Positions 42,846-51,564 of a stretch of DNA of 64,000 nt are shown here, in pieces. Position 1 is the stretch's first letter, and each line of letters opens with the position of its first letter. The DNA is from Streptococcus troglodytae (GTDB lineage: Bacteria > Bacillota > Bacilli > Lactobacillales > Streptococcaceae): contig NZ_AP014612.1 in assembly GCF_002355215.1 (NCBI RefSeq), positions 1,364,001 through 1,428,000 of the forward strand, in the 5' to 3' direction. Made by a program: the position numbers and the translations under genes. The notes beneath the pieces are model-generated. The model was given only the letters and a program-made list of their open reading frames with translations. It did not search any database and had not been told where the DNA came from.

Positions 42846-44336
42846 TCATAGCAATCCTTCTAAAAGTCCTCTCATGAAATCTTCAGAATGAAATTCACCA
42901 ATATCATCAATTTTTTCACCAAATCCAATAAATTTAACAGGAATCGCAAGCTCTTGGCGAATAGCAAGCACCACACCACCTTTGGCAGTTCCATCAATTT
43001 TTGTTAAAATCAGACCAGTCAAAGGGGTGATTTTTGAAAACTCTTTAGCCTGAACAAGGGCATTTTGTCCCGTTGAAGCATCAAGAGTAAGCAACGTTTC
43101 ATGAGGAGCATCTGGAATAACACGTTTCACAATACGGCCAATCTTTTCCAATTCCGCCATGAGGTTATCCTTATTTTGCAGGCGACCTGCTGTATCAATC
43201 ATAAGAATATCAACATCTGCTGCAACTGCCTTTTCAACACCATCATAAACAACACTAGCTGGATCAGCCTTTTTTGGGCCTGTAACAACTGGAACATCAA
43301 CACGGCGACCCCATTCAGCTAACTGAGCAACGGCTCCCGCACGAAAAGTATCGGCTGCAACCAGCATAACTTTCTTGCCTTGATGTTTATATTTATAGGC
43401 CAATTTCCCAATGGAAGTCGTTTTACCAACACCATTAACTCCTACAAAAAGCATAACAGTAAGACCATTCTGAAAATTAATTTTTTCATTAAACTGACCA
43501 TCTTTGTCATAAATATCGACCAGTTTTTCAATAATGACACGGCGAAGAGATTCAGGTTTCTTGGCCTTTTCTAATTTAGCTTCATAGCGCAAATCTTCTG
43601 TCAAGGTTGAAGCCACTTGAACGCCAACATCAGAAAGAATGAGCATCTCTTCCAAGTCTTCAAAGAATTCTTCATCAACATTACGAAAATTAGCCAAGAA
43701 AGCATTGAGTCTCGCACCAAAGCCAGTGCGAGTTTTTTTCAGACTGCGATTGTACTTTTCTTCCTCAGTTTCAGCAGATCCTGCCGGTTGCTCAGAAGTT
43801 TCTTCTTCAGACTGATTGACAGCTGTATCAGCTTCCTCTTGAGTTGGAACGGTTATTTGACTTTCTTGCTTAGCAGTCTCTGCTTGTTTTTGACTTTCCA
43901 CTTTTTGAGCCAATTCAGCCTTACGTGCATAATAATCTATCATCAAATCTGCTGATTGATTTGTCTTTTCGTCTTCTTTTTGCTGCGCAGGCATGGTCTC
44001 AGTATTATTTTGTACAGCGGCTACAGAATTTTCAGAATGAAACACTCCTTGTTGGACAGGCTGTTGGTTATGTTCTTGGACGGAATGCCCACTAGCTGCT
44101 GGTTCTTTAGAATTCTGTCCGTCTTCAATTATTCGTGCATCTGATACTTGTTCTGCTTGACTTTCTGTCACATCATTTTCATAAACAGACTGCTGATTCT
44201 CTGCTGTTTCAGCAGTTTCTGTCGGCAGTGCTGGCTTTTCTTGTGCGACTTCTTGTTCAGCGGTTTCTTCAATAGAATCCGTTGTTGACTTTTCTTCTTG
44301 TCTTTTCTTACCAAATAAGCGATTAAATAAACCCAT
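42846..44336 (-). CDS. ftsY: Signal recognition particle receptor FtsY
   Basis: Membrane-associated SRP GTPase that docks ribosome-SRP complexes for co-translational insertion. 496 residues: an acidic, Gln/Glu-rich N-terminal A domain of about 190 residues, then the NG domain. G1 is GVNGVGKTT (about 303), with DTAGR and TKIDGTAKGG downstream. The A domain is long and low-complexity. It lies one base from the upstream Cof gene and is co-transcribed with two Cof phosphatases. Confidence 0.95.
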   Translation of the reverse strand: MGLFNRLFGKKRQEEKSTTDSIEETAEQEVAQEKPALPTETAETAENQQSVYENDVTESQAEQVSDARIIEDGQNSKEPAASGHSVQEHNQQPVQQGVFHSENSVAAVQNNTETMPAQQKEDEKTNQSADLMIDYYARKAELAQKVESQKQAETAKQESQITVPTQEEADTAVNQSEEETSEQPAGSAETEEEKYNRSLKKTRTGFGARLNAFLANFRNVDEEFFEDLEEMLILSDVGVQVASTLTEDLRYEAKLEKAKKPESLRRVIIEKLVDIYDKDGQFNEKINFQNGLTVMLFVGVNGVGKTTSIGKLAYKYKHQGKKVMLVAADTFRAGAVAQLAEWGRRVDVPVVTGPKKADPASVVYDGVEKAVAADVDILMIDTAGRLQNKDNLMAELEKIGRIVKRVIPDAPHETLLTLDASTGQNALVQAKEFSKITPLTGLILTKIDGTAKGGVVLAIRQELAIPVKFIGFGEKIDDIGEFHSEDFMRGLLEGLL

Positions 44337-44337
44337 T

Positions 44338-45159
44338 TCAATCCTCGTTCAATATATATTTTTTAATAGCTTCGGCAACACCAGACTCATCATTAGTCTT
44401 TTTTGTTACCGCATCAGCTGTTTCCTTGACAATAGGTACACCATTTGCCATTGCAACACCCAAACCGGCCCACTCTAACATACTTAAGTCATTTTCTTCA
44501 TCTCCCATAGCCATAACTTCACTTTGGTCAATAGCTAAATGTTTGGTGAGAAGATCAAGCCCTACAGCCTTATGAACCCCTTTAGGCATGATTTCTAAAA
44601 TGATATCACGCGATTTGAAGACTTCAAATTTTTCGTAAAAATAAGCAGGGATTTTTTCAATCTGCTGATCTAAAAAATCAGCATCGCAAACAATAACGAC
44701 CTTATTATAAATGGTATCCAAAGGCAGTTGCGGCAATCCATCAATTTCACGAAATGTCAGCATAGGATTAGCAATAGGATAGAGCGAATGGTTATCTTGA
44801 TTACTAATACTATAGACGATACCATCACTGAGAATATCCACTGGCAGGGCTAGGTGTTCCATTTCTGTCTGAATCGTTTCAACCTGTTTTCTGCTTAGAG
44901 CACTCTTTTCTAAAATTTCACCTGTCGTCTTTTGAACGAGTCCGCCGTTAAAAGTAATCAGGTAATTATCTTTTGATAGCAAATCAAGCTCCCCAAGTAA
45001 ATGTTCGATAGCTTTAAGAGGGCGGCCTGTTGTAATAACTACTTTAATGCCTTTTTCACGAGCTGCCTTCAGAGCTTCTTTATTTTCTAAACTAACCTCT
45101 TTTTTGGTATTAAAGAGAGTGCCATCTAAATCCAAAGCCAATAATTTAATCTCAGTCAT
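44338..45159 (-). CDS. Cof-type HAD phosphatase
   Basis: 273 residues. Motif I is LALDLDGTLFNTKK, motif II ITTGRPL (about 42), and motif IV MGDEENDLSM (about 216), with a type IIB cap between. Cof phosphatases dephosphorylate sugar phosphates, flavin or pyridoxal phosphates; the substrate here is unknown. It overlaps the next upstream Cof gene by four bases and is close to 59391-60200 in sequence plan. Confidence 0.88.
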   Translation of the reverse strand: MTEIKLLALDLDGTLFNTKKEVSLENKEALKAAREKGIKVVITTGRPLKAIEHLLGELDLLSKDNYLITFNGGLVQKTTGEILEKSALSRKQVETIQTEMEHLALPVDILSDGIVYSISNQDNHSLYPIANPMLTFREIDGLPQLPLDTIYNKVVIVCDADFLDQQIEKIPAYFYEKFEVFKSRDIILEIMPKGVHKAVGLDLLTKHLAIDQSEVMAMGDEENDLSMLEWAGLGVAMANGVPIVKETADAVTKKTNDESGVAEAIKKYILNED

Positions 45160-45986
45160 TCCTTTATCATACCTTCCATATAAGTTATTACTGATTGTTC
45201 CTGATGATGAGGGATGACTTCATCTGCAAGCTCTTTAATTTCAGCACGCGCATTTTCAGGTGCAATAGCAACGTCTGCAAAATCCATCATTTCAAAGTCG
45301 TTTAAATTATCACCAAAAGCTAAAACATGTTCAGATTTTAACTTTAGAACTTGGCAGAGATGGCTAAGACCAAAGCCCTTATTGGCTCCTCGTAAAATAA
45401 TATCAATAGACTCGAATCCTGTTGTTACAGCTTGAATATGCGGGAGTCTTTCGTTTAACCAAGCAGCTCCCTTACGGACATATTCCGCTGGAAATTGAGT
45501 TGTGATTTTAAAAATATCATCATCCAACTGTTCAAAATTCTCAACTAACTGAATATTTTCATAATACCCCTTCATGAAATCAATATAACTCTGCGGACTC
45601 TCCGCCAAAATATAGGCAGCTTTTTTACCAGATAAGAGCAATTCAACACCTTGGTTATATGGATTTTCCAAAATTTTAGCTGTTAAATCAAGATACTGAG
45701 AAGGAGTCATTAACTGTTCAAACAACACTTGATTTTTATATTGAATCAAACTCCCATTTTCAGCTATAATTGCAATACGATCTGTAAAATCCTTAAATAA
45801 TTTTTCTAAAGTCAACAGCGAACGACCACTGGCAATAGTGAAAATAAGATTTTTTGCTTCAAATTTTTTCAACAAATCATCTAAGCGCTGATGATCAAAC
45901 TGACCGGAAGCATCTAAAAAAGTACCGTCCATATCTGTTGCAATCAAACGTATTTTTTCTGTCATGAAATTTCTTTTAGTAACCAT
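45156..45986 (-). CDS. Cof-type HAD phosphatase
   Basis: 276 residues. Motif I is IATDMDGTFLDASG, motif II IASGRSL, motif IV AFGDNLNDFEMM (about 228). I keep the ATG at 45986, which has GGAAG four bases upstream, over ATG 45965, which lacks a site. It is the first gene of the three-gene unit with the second Cof gene and ftsY. Confidence 0.87.
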   Translation of the reverse strand: MVTKRNFMTEKIRLIATDMDGTFLDASGQFDHQRLDDLLKKFEAKNLIFTIASGRSLLTLEKLFKDFTDRIAIIAENGSLIQYKNQVLFEQLMTPSQYLDLTAKILENPYNQGVELLLSGKKAAYILAESPQSYIDFMKGYYENIQLVENFEQLDDDIFKITTQFPAEYVRKGAAWLNERLPHIQAVTTGFESIDIILRGANKGFGLSHLCQVLKLKSEHVLAFGDNLNDFEMMDFADVAIAPENARAEIKELADEVIPHHQEQSVITYMEGMIKE

Positions 45987-46049
45987 CTTACTTCCTATTT
46001 TATCAAAATTATTAAGTTTTGGGGGATTATTGACTAAAATAGCTTACTT

Positions 46050-47108
46050 TCAATTTTTTGTCCACTTCAGTTTAAAAAGTTCTTTTTTAAATTGTCGGAT
46101 CAAATGCTTAACTGCTTTAAAATTGCTCTTGCGTCCACTAGCATAGAGGCCTTTTTTATTAAAATAACTTTTTTGCCAATCCTCTTCTGATGCTGCTTCG
46201 ATTTTTTTTAAGATATATTTAGGAGCCGTAAAATGCAAGTCCTTAGTAGCAATAATCGCATCTCTAAAGAGAGGATCATGTGATTTGGTCGGATTAACAT
46301 CTAATTCCCAATGACATTGATTGCAATTGTTAGCATAATTAAAACTAGCACCATTAATAATCCCATTTTGTGTGATGTGTTCAGCATCAATTTCATTCAA
46401 GAAATGACCTTCATTATCAAGAATAAATTCCGTATGAAAATTTAATAACACCTTAAAATTAAGGCGATAAGAGTCATCTGGATAAATCGTCTGTCCATCC
46501 TTAAAAGCAACCTTATTATGCAGACGGGCAGAATCATAAAGTGTGTAATCATAGGTTGGATGATACCAAACTTTTCTCTTTTTCTTTCTTAAAAATCGCG
46601 CCAAAGCCTGAGCATCAGTCATTTTGTCATGTCTCAAATGGTCACGGATCCACTGCGCCTGCTGACTGGAAATGACATAGCGAAATTGATGGATACGTTT
46701 GGCAAAATTAGTCTTAGCACTGAGTGTGTCTTTTGGAAAAATCTCTTGAACCAGAAGTGAAAACTCATGCCAAAAAGTATTGTCTGGTGCTAAATCGTCA
46801 GAAAAACGATGAACTAACTCTTGATTTTCTTGCAAATCACCAGATAATTCTTCTGGCATAGCAGCCATATCTAGAACAATCGATAGCAATTTTTGCGGCT
46901 CTTTATTACCATAAGCAGCCTGCCATAAGAGATTAAAAGCCTGTGAACCAATGCGAAAGTCCGATGGCTGCAAACCCTTTTTAGCTAGTTGCTTTACATC
47001 TTCCCTAGTCCATCCTACACTTTCCCATAACAGCAGCTGCTTTGCTTCTTGATAACGTTTGCGCAGACCCGTTTGGGAAAATGAAGAGTTTCCTAAAATG
47101 CGCCACAT
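46050..47108 (-). CDS. DUF3114-like streptococcal protein
   Basis: 352 residues, soluble, rich in Trp/His/Lys. The middle has a basic stretch RFLRKKKRKVWYHP (about 180), and later EIDAEHITQNG and NNCNQCHWELDVNPTKSHD (about 270-290), which could place metal ligands (His, two Cys). I recall this as the DUF3114 family confined to streptococci; function unknown. It lies alone on the minus strand after the Cof-ftsY unit. Confidence 0.6.
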   Translation of the reverse strand: MWRILGNSSFSQTGLRKRYQEAKQLLLWESVGWTREDVKQLAKKGLQPSDFRIGSQAFNLLWQAAYGNKEPQKLLSIVLDMAAMPEELSGDLQENQELVHRFSDDLAPDNTFWHEFSLLVQEIFPKDTLSAKTNFAKRIHQFRYVISSQQAQWIRDHLRHDKMTDAQALARFLRKKKRKVWYHPTYDYTLYDSARLHNKVAFKDGQTIYPDDSYRLNFKVLLNFHTEFILDNEGHFLNEIDAEHITQNGIINGASFNYANNCNQCHWELDVNPTKSHDPLFRDAIIATKDLHFTAPKYILKKIEAASEEDWQKSYFNKKGLYASGRKSNFKAVKHLIRQFKKELFKLKWTKN

Positions 47109-47416
47109 AGACTTTCTCCTTTCAAAACCTTATTATAACAAAAAGAAATGAGACAACAGAAAAAACGAGATTCTTAAATAGAATCACTGTTTTCATTTCC
47201 TTGTCAGTGGAGCATATTCACTTTAAAATAACAGGGCATTACTGATGCAGTGAATGGCAACCAATGACTGTCTTTTTTAAGGTCAAAATTTTCATATAAC
47301 TTTCTTACAAAACGATTGTAAAATCTGATTTTAGTCCAAGGACAAACTTTTTCTTAAGTTAAAATTAAGTTCTTCTGGTTACAATCTGAAAAAATAATGA
47401 TAGAAGAGGAAATATT
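47109..47416. other. Divergent intergenic region
   Basis: Contains an imperfect hairpin (AAATGAG...ACAG with CTGTT..CATTT, about 47147-47200) and, near 47382, TACAAT as a likely -10 for the secreted protein gene; GAAGAGGAAA lies before its ATG. No gene seen. Confidence 0.5.
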
Positions 47417-48973
47417 ATGCGCTATTCACAAATTTATCGTAAAAGTTTGGCTTTGCTGGCTATAGGAATGATTCTAACTGCCTCAACCTTGCCTAGTATA
47501 AATATTCTAGCTGATGATAATACTGGAGCACCTGCTATGCCAGATGGACAAGCTCCTGCAGGAGGTGGTGCTAATACCACAACTTATGATTACAGCGGAA
47601 CCAACAGTGGTGTTCTCGTTTCTAATGGCAGCAAGGTCACTTCCAGTGCCAAAACCAAATCCACTACTTCCGCCCAAAATACAGCTCTTGTTCAAAACGG
47701 TGGTAGTTTAACACTGCGTAAAGCGAATTTAACAAAGTCCGGTGATGATAATGATGGAGATAATGATAATTTTTACGGTATTAATTCTATTTTACTAGCA
47801 GTCAATAAAGGGTCAAAAGCTTATGTTTCGAATTCCAAACTAAAAGCTAGCAGTTCTGGCAGCAATGGTATCTTTGCAACTGATAAGGCAACTATCTACG
47901 CCAATAAAACAAGCATTGCAACTACAGCTGATAATTCACGGGGACTTGATGCCACTTACAATGGCAATATTATTGCTAATAAGATGACCATTTCTACAAA
48001 AGGCGCTCACAGCGCTGCTATTGCAACTGACCGTGGTGGCGGCAATATTTCCACCACTAATTCCAGTTTAAATACTAGTGGCTCTGGCTCACCTCTTCTT
48101 TATTCAACAGGCAATATTCAAGTTAATCACGTTACAGGAACATCTAGTAACAGTCAAATTGCTGGTATGGAAGGTCTTAATACCATTCTTATTCATAATT
48201 CTAATTTAACTAGTACCATGACAAACAAAACTGCCAGTGACCCGATTGCCAATGGCGTTATCATCTATCAGTCACAATCTGGTGATGCCGAAGCAACAAC
48301 GGGGCAAAGTGCTCACTTCGAGCTCAGCAAGTCTAAATTAACTTCTTCCATTGCTTCAGGTTCTATGTTCTACCTGACGAATACCTCTGCAAACATTATC
48401 CTTAATCAATCCACCTTGAATTTTGATGCAAACAAGGCTAAACTTTTGACTGTAGCAGGCAATGATGCCAATAATTGGGGAACCCCCGGTAGTAATGGGG
48501 CAACAGTTAACTTTACTGGCCATAAGCAGATACTTAAAGGAGATGTTGATGTAGATAGCATTTCGACCTTAAATATGTATTTACTTGATAAAACCACTTA
48601 CACTGGAAAAACCACTGTATCAACCAACAGTACCAATACATCTCCAAGCACGTCTCCTATTACCATGAATATTTCTAAAAATTCCAAATGGGTGCTAACT
48701 GGTCATTCGACAGTAACCAATCTCAATGCTGAAAAAGGTGCTAAAATTGTTGATAAAGACGGAAAAACCGTCAGCATCATCTCTTCAAGCGGACAAAAAC
48801 TTGTTAAAGGTAAAAGCAAATATAGCCTAACAGTCACAGGAACTTACAGTCAAAAGGTAACAACCAGCTCAAGTAACAAACTCAGCAGCAGTTACATTGA
48901 CCGCAGTGACTTCGATAATTATTTTAAAACAACAACAGCCTTTGTAAATAATACCAAAAACACAAGTAATTAA
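47417..48973 (+). CDS. Secreted Ser/Thr/Asn-rich protein, probable parallel beta-helix
   Basis: 518 residues. A signal peptide (LALLAIGMILTASTLPS, cut near ILA-DD) leads to a short Pro/Gly-rich piece and then some 400 residues of irregular 20-25-residue repeats with alternating hydrophobics and Asn/Ser/Thr turns (for example GSLTLRKANLTKSG, KATIYANKTSIATTADNSRG, GNIIANKMTISTKG). This is the look of a right-handed beta-helix adhesin or carbohydrate-binding surface protein. No LPxTG, no YSIRK and no catalytic motif were seen; it ends NNTKNTSN. Released or non-covalently bound is inferred. Confidence 0.75.
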   Translation: MRYSQIYRKSLALLAIGMILTASTLPSINILADDNTGAPAMPDGQAPAGGGANTTTYDYSGTNSGVLVSNGSKVTSSAKTKSTTSAQNTALVQNGGSLTLRKANLTKSGDDNDGDNDNFYGINSILLAVNKGSKAYVSNSKLKASSSGSNGIFATDKATIYANKTSIATTADNSRGLDATYNGNIIANKMTISTKGAHSAAIATDRGGGNISTTNSSLNTSGSGSPLLYSTGNIQVNHVTGTSSNSQIAGMEGLNTILIHNSNLTSTMTNKTASDPIANGVIIYQSQSGDAEATTGQSAHFELSKSKLTSSIASGSMFYLTNTSANIILNQSTLNFDANKAKLLTVAGNDANNWGTPGSNGATVNFTGHKQILKGDVDVDSISTLNMYLLDKTTYTGKTTVSTNSTNTSPSTSPITMNISKNSKWVLTGHSTVTNLNAEKGAKIVDKDGKTVSIISSSGQKLVKGKSKYSLTVTGTYSQKVTTSSSNKLSSSYIDRSDFDNYFKTTTAFVNNTKNTSN

Positions 48974-48981
48974 TTAAAAAC

Positions 48982-49034
48982 GGGAATGAGAACAAAATCG
49001 GATTGCCTAGAAATCGATAGTGTCATCTCATCCC
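48982..49034 (+). terminator. Repeat-type hairpin after the beta-helix gene
   Basis: GGGAATGAGA pairs with TCTCATCCC. The loop contains AAATCGGATT and TAGAAATCGAT, shared with 39243-39300, so it belongs to a recurrent streptococcal terminator-like repeat. Confidence 0.55.
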
Positions 49035-49068
49035 CAATTACTGCGTCAAACTGATATCATTATTTATC

Positions 49069-49103
49069 AAACGAGGTTAGCACTTCTTGTACTAACCTCG
49101 TTT
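49069..49103. terminator. Bidirectional terminator
   Basis: AAACGAGGTTAG pairs perfectly with CTAACCTCGTTT between convergent genes, with TTTT tail. Confidence 0.85.
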
Positions 49104-49113
49104 TAACTGGTAC

Positions 49114-49526
49114 CTAAATCTCTTTTCTTCCTTTACGCAAATACAGATAATAAAGGCCAAGCAATCCCATAATAGCTAGGTCAAAAGCGAACTGCCAGCC
49201 AAAAACTTGAATGCGATTCCTAAAAAGGCTAGTCAATAGAACCAGCATAACATCTCCCCAAAAGGCAAGACCAGCTAAAATAAACGCTGATTTTCTTCTA
49301 AAAAGATAGAAAATTGGACTCAAGACGCCACCTGACAAATGACCGAACCACACGATCACAAAGAAAATCGGATAGTTGGTAAAATAAGCTTTAACAGCTG
49401 GAGTATAATGTTCTGCAAAATAAGTCTGATTGCGCGTCATCACCATGACAAAATCATAACAACCTATCAGATTCAGGAAGAGTATGAACACTGCAAAACC
49501 AAGCCCAAAACCAGTTAATTTTTCAT
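49114..49526 (-). pseudogene. Four-helix membrane protein coupled to the XRE-AbrB regulator, frame broken near its start
   Basis: ATG 49526 overlaps the regulator's TGA (ATGA). With six rather than five A after this ATG the reading is MKKLTGFGLGFAVFILFLNL and joins the open frame to 49114 (137 residues). Four hydrophobic helices are visible (about 8-25, 51-70, 77-98, 103-125). As given, translation from that ATG stops at once. No enzymatic motif is seen. The coupling suggests regulator and membrane protein work together. Sequence error is the likelier cause of the break. Confidence 0.6.
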
Positions 49527-49936
49527 TTCATTAACCCCATTTCTTCAAAAGCTTGAACAAAGAAATCGCTATGCATTAAAGCCAGGCCTTGATTAACATC
49601 ACCTAAGACCATCAGAGTATCACCTCTTTGGATATTAAAAATTTTCCTAGCTCGTGCAGGGATAACGATTTGGCCTCTTTCACCAACAGTCACCGTTCCA
49701 AAGATATACTTGCCTTTTTTAGCTTTACCAGCAAAAGGAAAAACGTCACTATTAACCAGCTCATCTAAGCTAATATCAAAAATTTCTGCCAAACGGTTTG
49801 ACGAGACAATATCCGGTAAACTCTCCCCCAATTCCCACTTACTGAGGGTCTGACGAGACACACCTACCTTTTCAGCTAATCTTTCTTGAGAATAGCCTGA
49901 CTTTTTCCTTAGCAAAGCAATTGTTTCACTCATCAT
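49523..49936 (-). CDS. XRE-type HTH regulator with C-terminal AbrB/SpoVT domain
   Basis: About 137 residues. The helix-turn-helix (about 3-58) is KSGYSQERLAEKVGVSRQTL. A swapped-hairpin AbrB-like domain follows (about 74-112: GTVTVGERGQIVIPARARKI then RGDTLMVLGD). Two DNA-binding folds in one chain is an uncommon but known Firmicute arrangement. AGGA lies upstream of the double ATG. It is translationally coupled to the membrane protein gene. Confidence 0.85.
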   Translation of the reverse strand: MMSETIALLRKKSGYSQERLAEKVGVSRQTLSKWELGESLPDIVSSNRLAEIFDISLDELVNSDVFPFAGKAKKGKYIFGTVTVGERGQIVIPARARKIFNIQRGDTLMVLGDVNQGLALMHSDFFVQAFEEMGLMK

Positions 49937-50064
49937 ACTTTTCCTACCTCTTTTCTTGAACTTATTATAGAGCGTTCTTATCCGACTTTCAAGCACGTTT
50001 TGTTGACAAATTGCTAGGTTTTTGTTAAAAAACCTAGCAAAAAAGAAGCCTATAAGAGCTTCTT

Positions 50065-50949
50065 CTAGAAAATGAGCATGATTTTTCCATTATTCCCAGA
50101 CTTCATAGCCTGTGCTAGAGCTTCCTGAACATTATTAAAAGAATATATCTTTGCAACTCTGGTTTCTATCTTTGCTTCCGAAACAAGATGGACAATTTCT
50201 TCCAAGTCTTCCTTGTTTACTCTAACGTAATTATGTTCAGCAAAAGAGGTATGTTTTAGTACTTGTGGATCAATCTGTTCATCGCTGACAGTCACGAGTC
50301 TTCCACCCTTGTGGATGACATCAATACGATTGAGTACACCTGCCGTATCAAAGACAGCATCAAATTCAGGAATAGGATCATCATTTGTATAAATTTCTGT
50401 GTCTAATAAATTTATGCTCATTTTTTGATTTTTATTTCTTACTAAGCCAGATGCTTTAACTCCCATTTTCAGAGCAAATTGAAGTGCGTAATAGCCGACA
50501 CTGCCAGCTGCTCCGGTAACAAGTAAACGCTCGCTAGGCTCTAGTCGTAATCTTCTTAAAGCTTGCAAAGCCGTTGAAGCGGCTAAAGGAATACTGCCTC
50601 CACTGATAAAATCAATATTATCAGGCAATTTTACAACCTGATTCTCAGAGGCAGCAACTAATTGCTGCCAGCTCCCTTGTGGATGAAAAGCCACCACACG
50701 CTCACCAGCAAAAAAATTTGAATTCTTATCAGCTTCTATTATAATCCCAGCAATATCCCAACCTAGAATTGCTGGGAAAGAAGGAATTTTCTGAATCGTT
50801 TCCGGCGTCATATACTTTATGTCTACTGGATTAATTGAAGAGGCAACTACTTGAATCATCACTTCTCCTGCTCGTCTAACGGGACTGCTAAATGTTCGAA
50901 CCTTAGCAACCTCCGGTCCGCCATAATTCACTATTTCAATACCTTTCAT
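50065..50949 (-). CDS. NADPH-dependent quinone oxidoreductase-like MDR protein
   Basis: 294 residues of the zinc-independent medium-chain dehydrogenase class. The GroES-like N-terminal half contains VASSINPVDIKYM; the Rossmann part has VTGAAGSVGYYALQFA (about 145). No zinc-ligand set is visible. Its start overlaps the MerR stop by 14 bases, so it is the likely regulated target: an enzyme against quinones or electrophiles, by inference. Confidence 0.87.
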   Translation of the reverse strand: MKGIEIVNYGGPEVAKVRTFSSPVRRAGEVMIQVVASSINPVDIKYMTPETIQKIPSFPAILGWDIAGIIIEADKNSNFFAGERVVAFHPQGSWQQLVAASENQVVKLPDNIDFISGGSIPLAASTALQALRRLRLEPSERLLVTGAAGSVGYYALQFALKMGVKASGLVRNKNQKMSINLLDTEIYTNDDPIPEFDAVFDTAGVLNRIDVIHKGGRLVTVSDEQIDPQVLKHTSFAEHNYVRVNKEDLEEIVHLVSEAKIETRVAKIYSFNNVQEALAQAMKSGNNGKIMLIF

Positions 50950-51319
50950 TTATGCCATCCTCCTTTAAATGATAAATTTTCATCAATCGCTCTTTTAAGC
51001 GGGATTCAATCTGTTGTAAAATCTGAATTTGATGGCTAACTTCTTTAAGCTTATCCTCATAAATCATAATAACATCTTTACACATAAGGTTCTTATATGG
51101 AAAAACAAAGGGATCACAACCCATGACCTGCTGCATTTCTGCTGTTGTTAATCCCAAATCAAAATATAATTTTAATGTCTTAATTCGCTCTAGCGTTAAT
51201 TTATCATAATCACGGTAACCGTTCTCTAATCTTTCTGGATGGATTAATCCTTTTTCCTCATAATAGCGCAATGATCTCATACTGACATTCGTCAATTTAG
51301 AAACCTCTCCAATCCTCAT
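50936..51319 (-). CDS. MerR-family transcriptional regulator
   Basis: About 127 residues. The N-terminal winged helix MRIGEVSKLTNVSMRSLRYY is followed by EEKGLIHPERLENGYRDYD and a dimerisation coiled coil (about 75-115). One Cys lies in MGCDPF and one in LMCKDV, which might sense thiol-reactive compounds. GAGGAGG stands seven bases before ATG 51319. Its own promoter has MerR-type geometry (51342-51372). Confidence 0.9.
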   Translation of the reverse strand: MRIGEVSKLTNVSMRSLRYYEEKGLIHPERLENGYRDYDKLTLERIKTLKLYFDLGLTTAEMQQVMGCDPFVFPYKNLMCKDVIMIYEDKLKEVSHQIQILQQIESRLKERLMKIYHLKEDGINERY

Positions 51320-51341
51320 TTCTTTTCCTCCTCGTACTGTC

Positions 51342-51372
51342 ATTATACAGCTTAACATGATGTGAAGGTCAA
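51342..51372 (-). promoter_or_regulatory. MerR-type promoter-operator with 19-bp spacer
   Basis: Minus strand: TTGACC (51372-51367), a 19-bp spacer and TATAAT (51347-51342). The spacer holds the dyad CTTCACAT-C-ATGTTAAG (51367-51351), seven of eight positions matching. Overlong spacers with a centred dyad are the hallmark of MerR activation by DNA distortion. Confidence 0.8.
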
Positions 51373-51412
51373 CGAAAAAATCTATTTTTTATTAATTTGC
51401 TAGAAAACCTGA

Positions 51413-51475
51413 TGGTCTCGCTCTGTTACACTTATATTTTAAGTAAAATGATAACACGTATCATCAAAGCGAGAC
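51413..51475. repeat. Structured palindromic element
   Basis: TGGTCTCGCT pairs with AGCGAGACCA at the ends. Inside are ATTTTA-AG-TAAAAT and GATA-n5-TATC. It lies between the divergent MerR and phosphoesterase genes and is not followed by a T-run. Confidence 0.6.
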
Positions 51476-51552
51476 CAGACCCCCATATTGCTATCGTCTC
51501 TTATATGGCAATAGCCAAAAACTTCTTTAAAGCAATTTTCACTTACTTCTGC

Positions 51553-51558
51553 TACAAT
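51553..51558 (+). promoter_or_regulatory. Extended -10 promoter of the phosphoesterase gene
   Basis: TGCTACAAT ends six bases before ATG 51565, leaving no room for a Shine-Dalgarno downstream of the start site. Confidence 0.55.
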
Positions 51559-51564
51559 GAAGCT

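Noticed and set aside
49114..49936. Toxin-antitoxin system
   Set aside because: An AbrB-type domain is common in antitoxins, but the partner has four membrane helices and no toxin motif, and an XRE fusion suits a regulator better.
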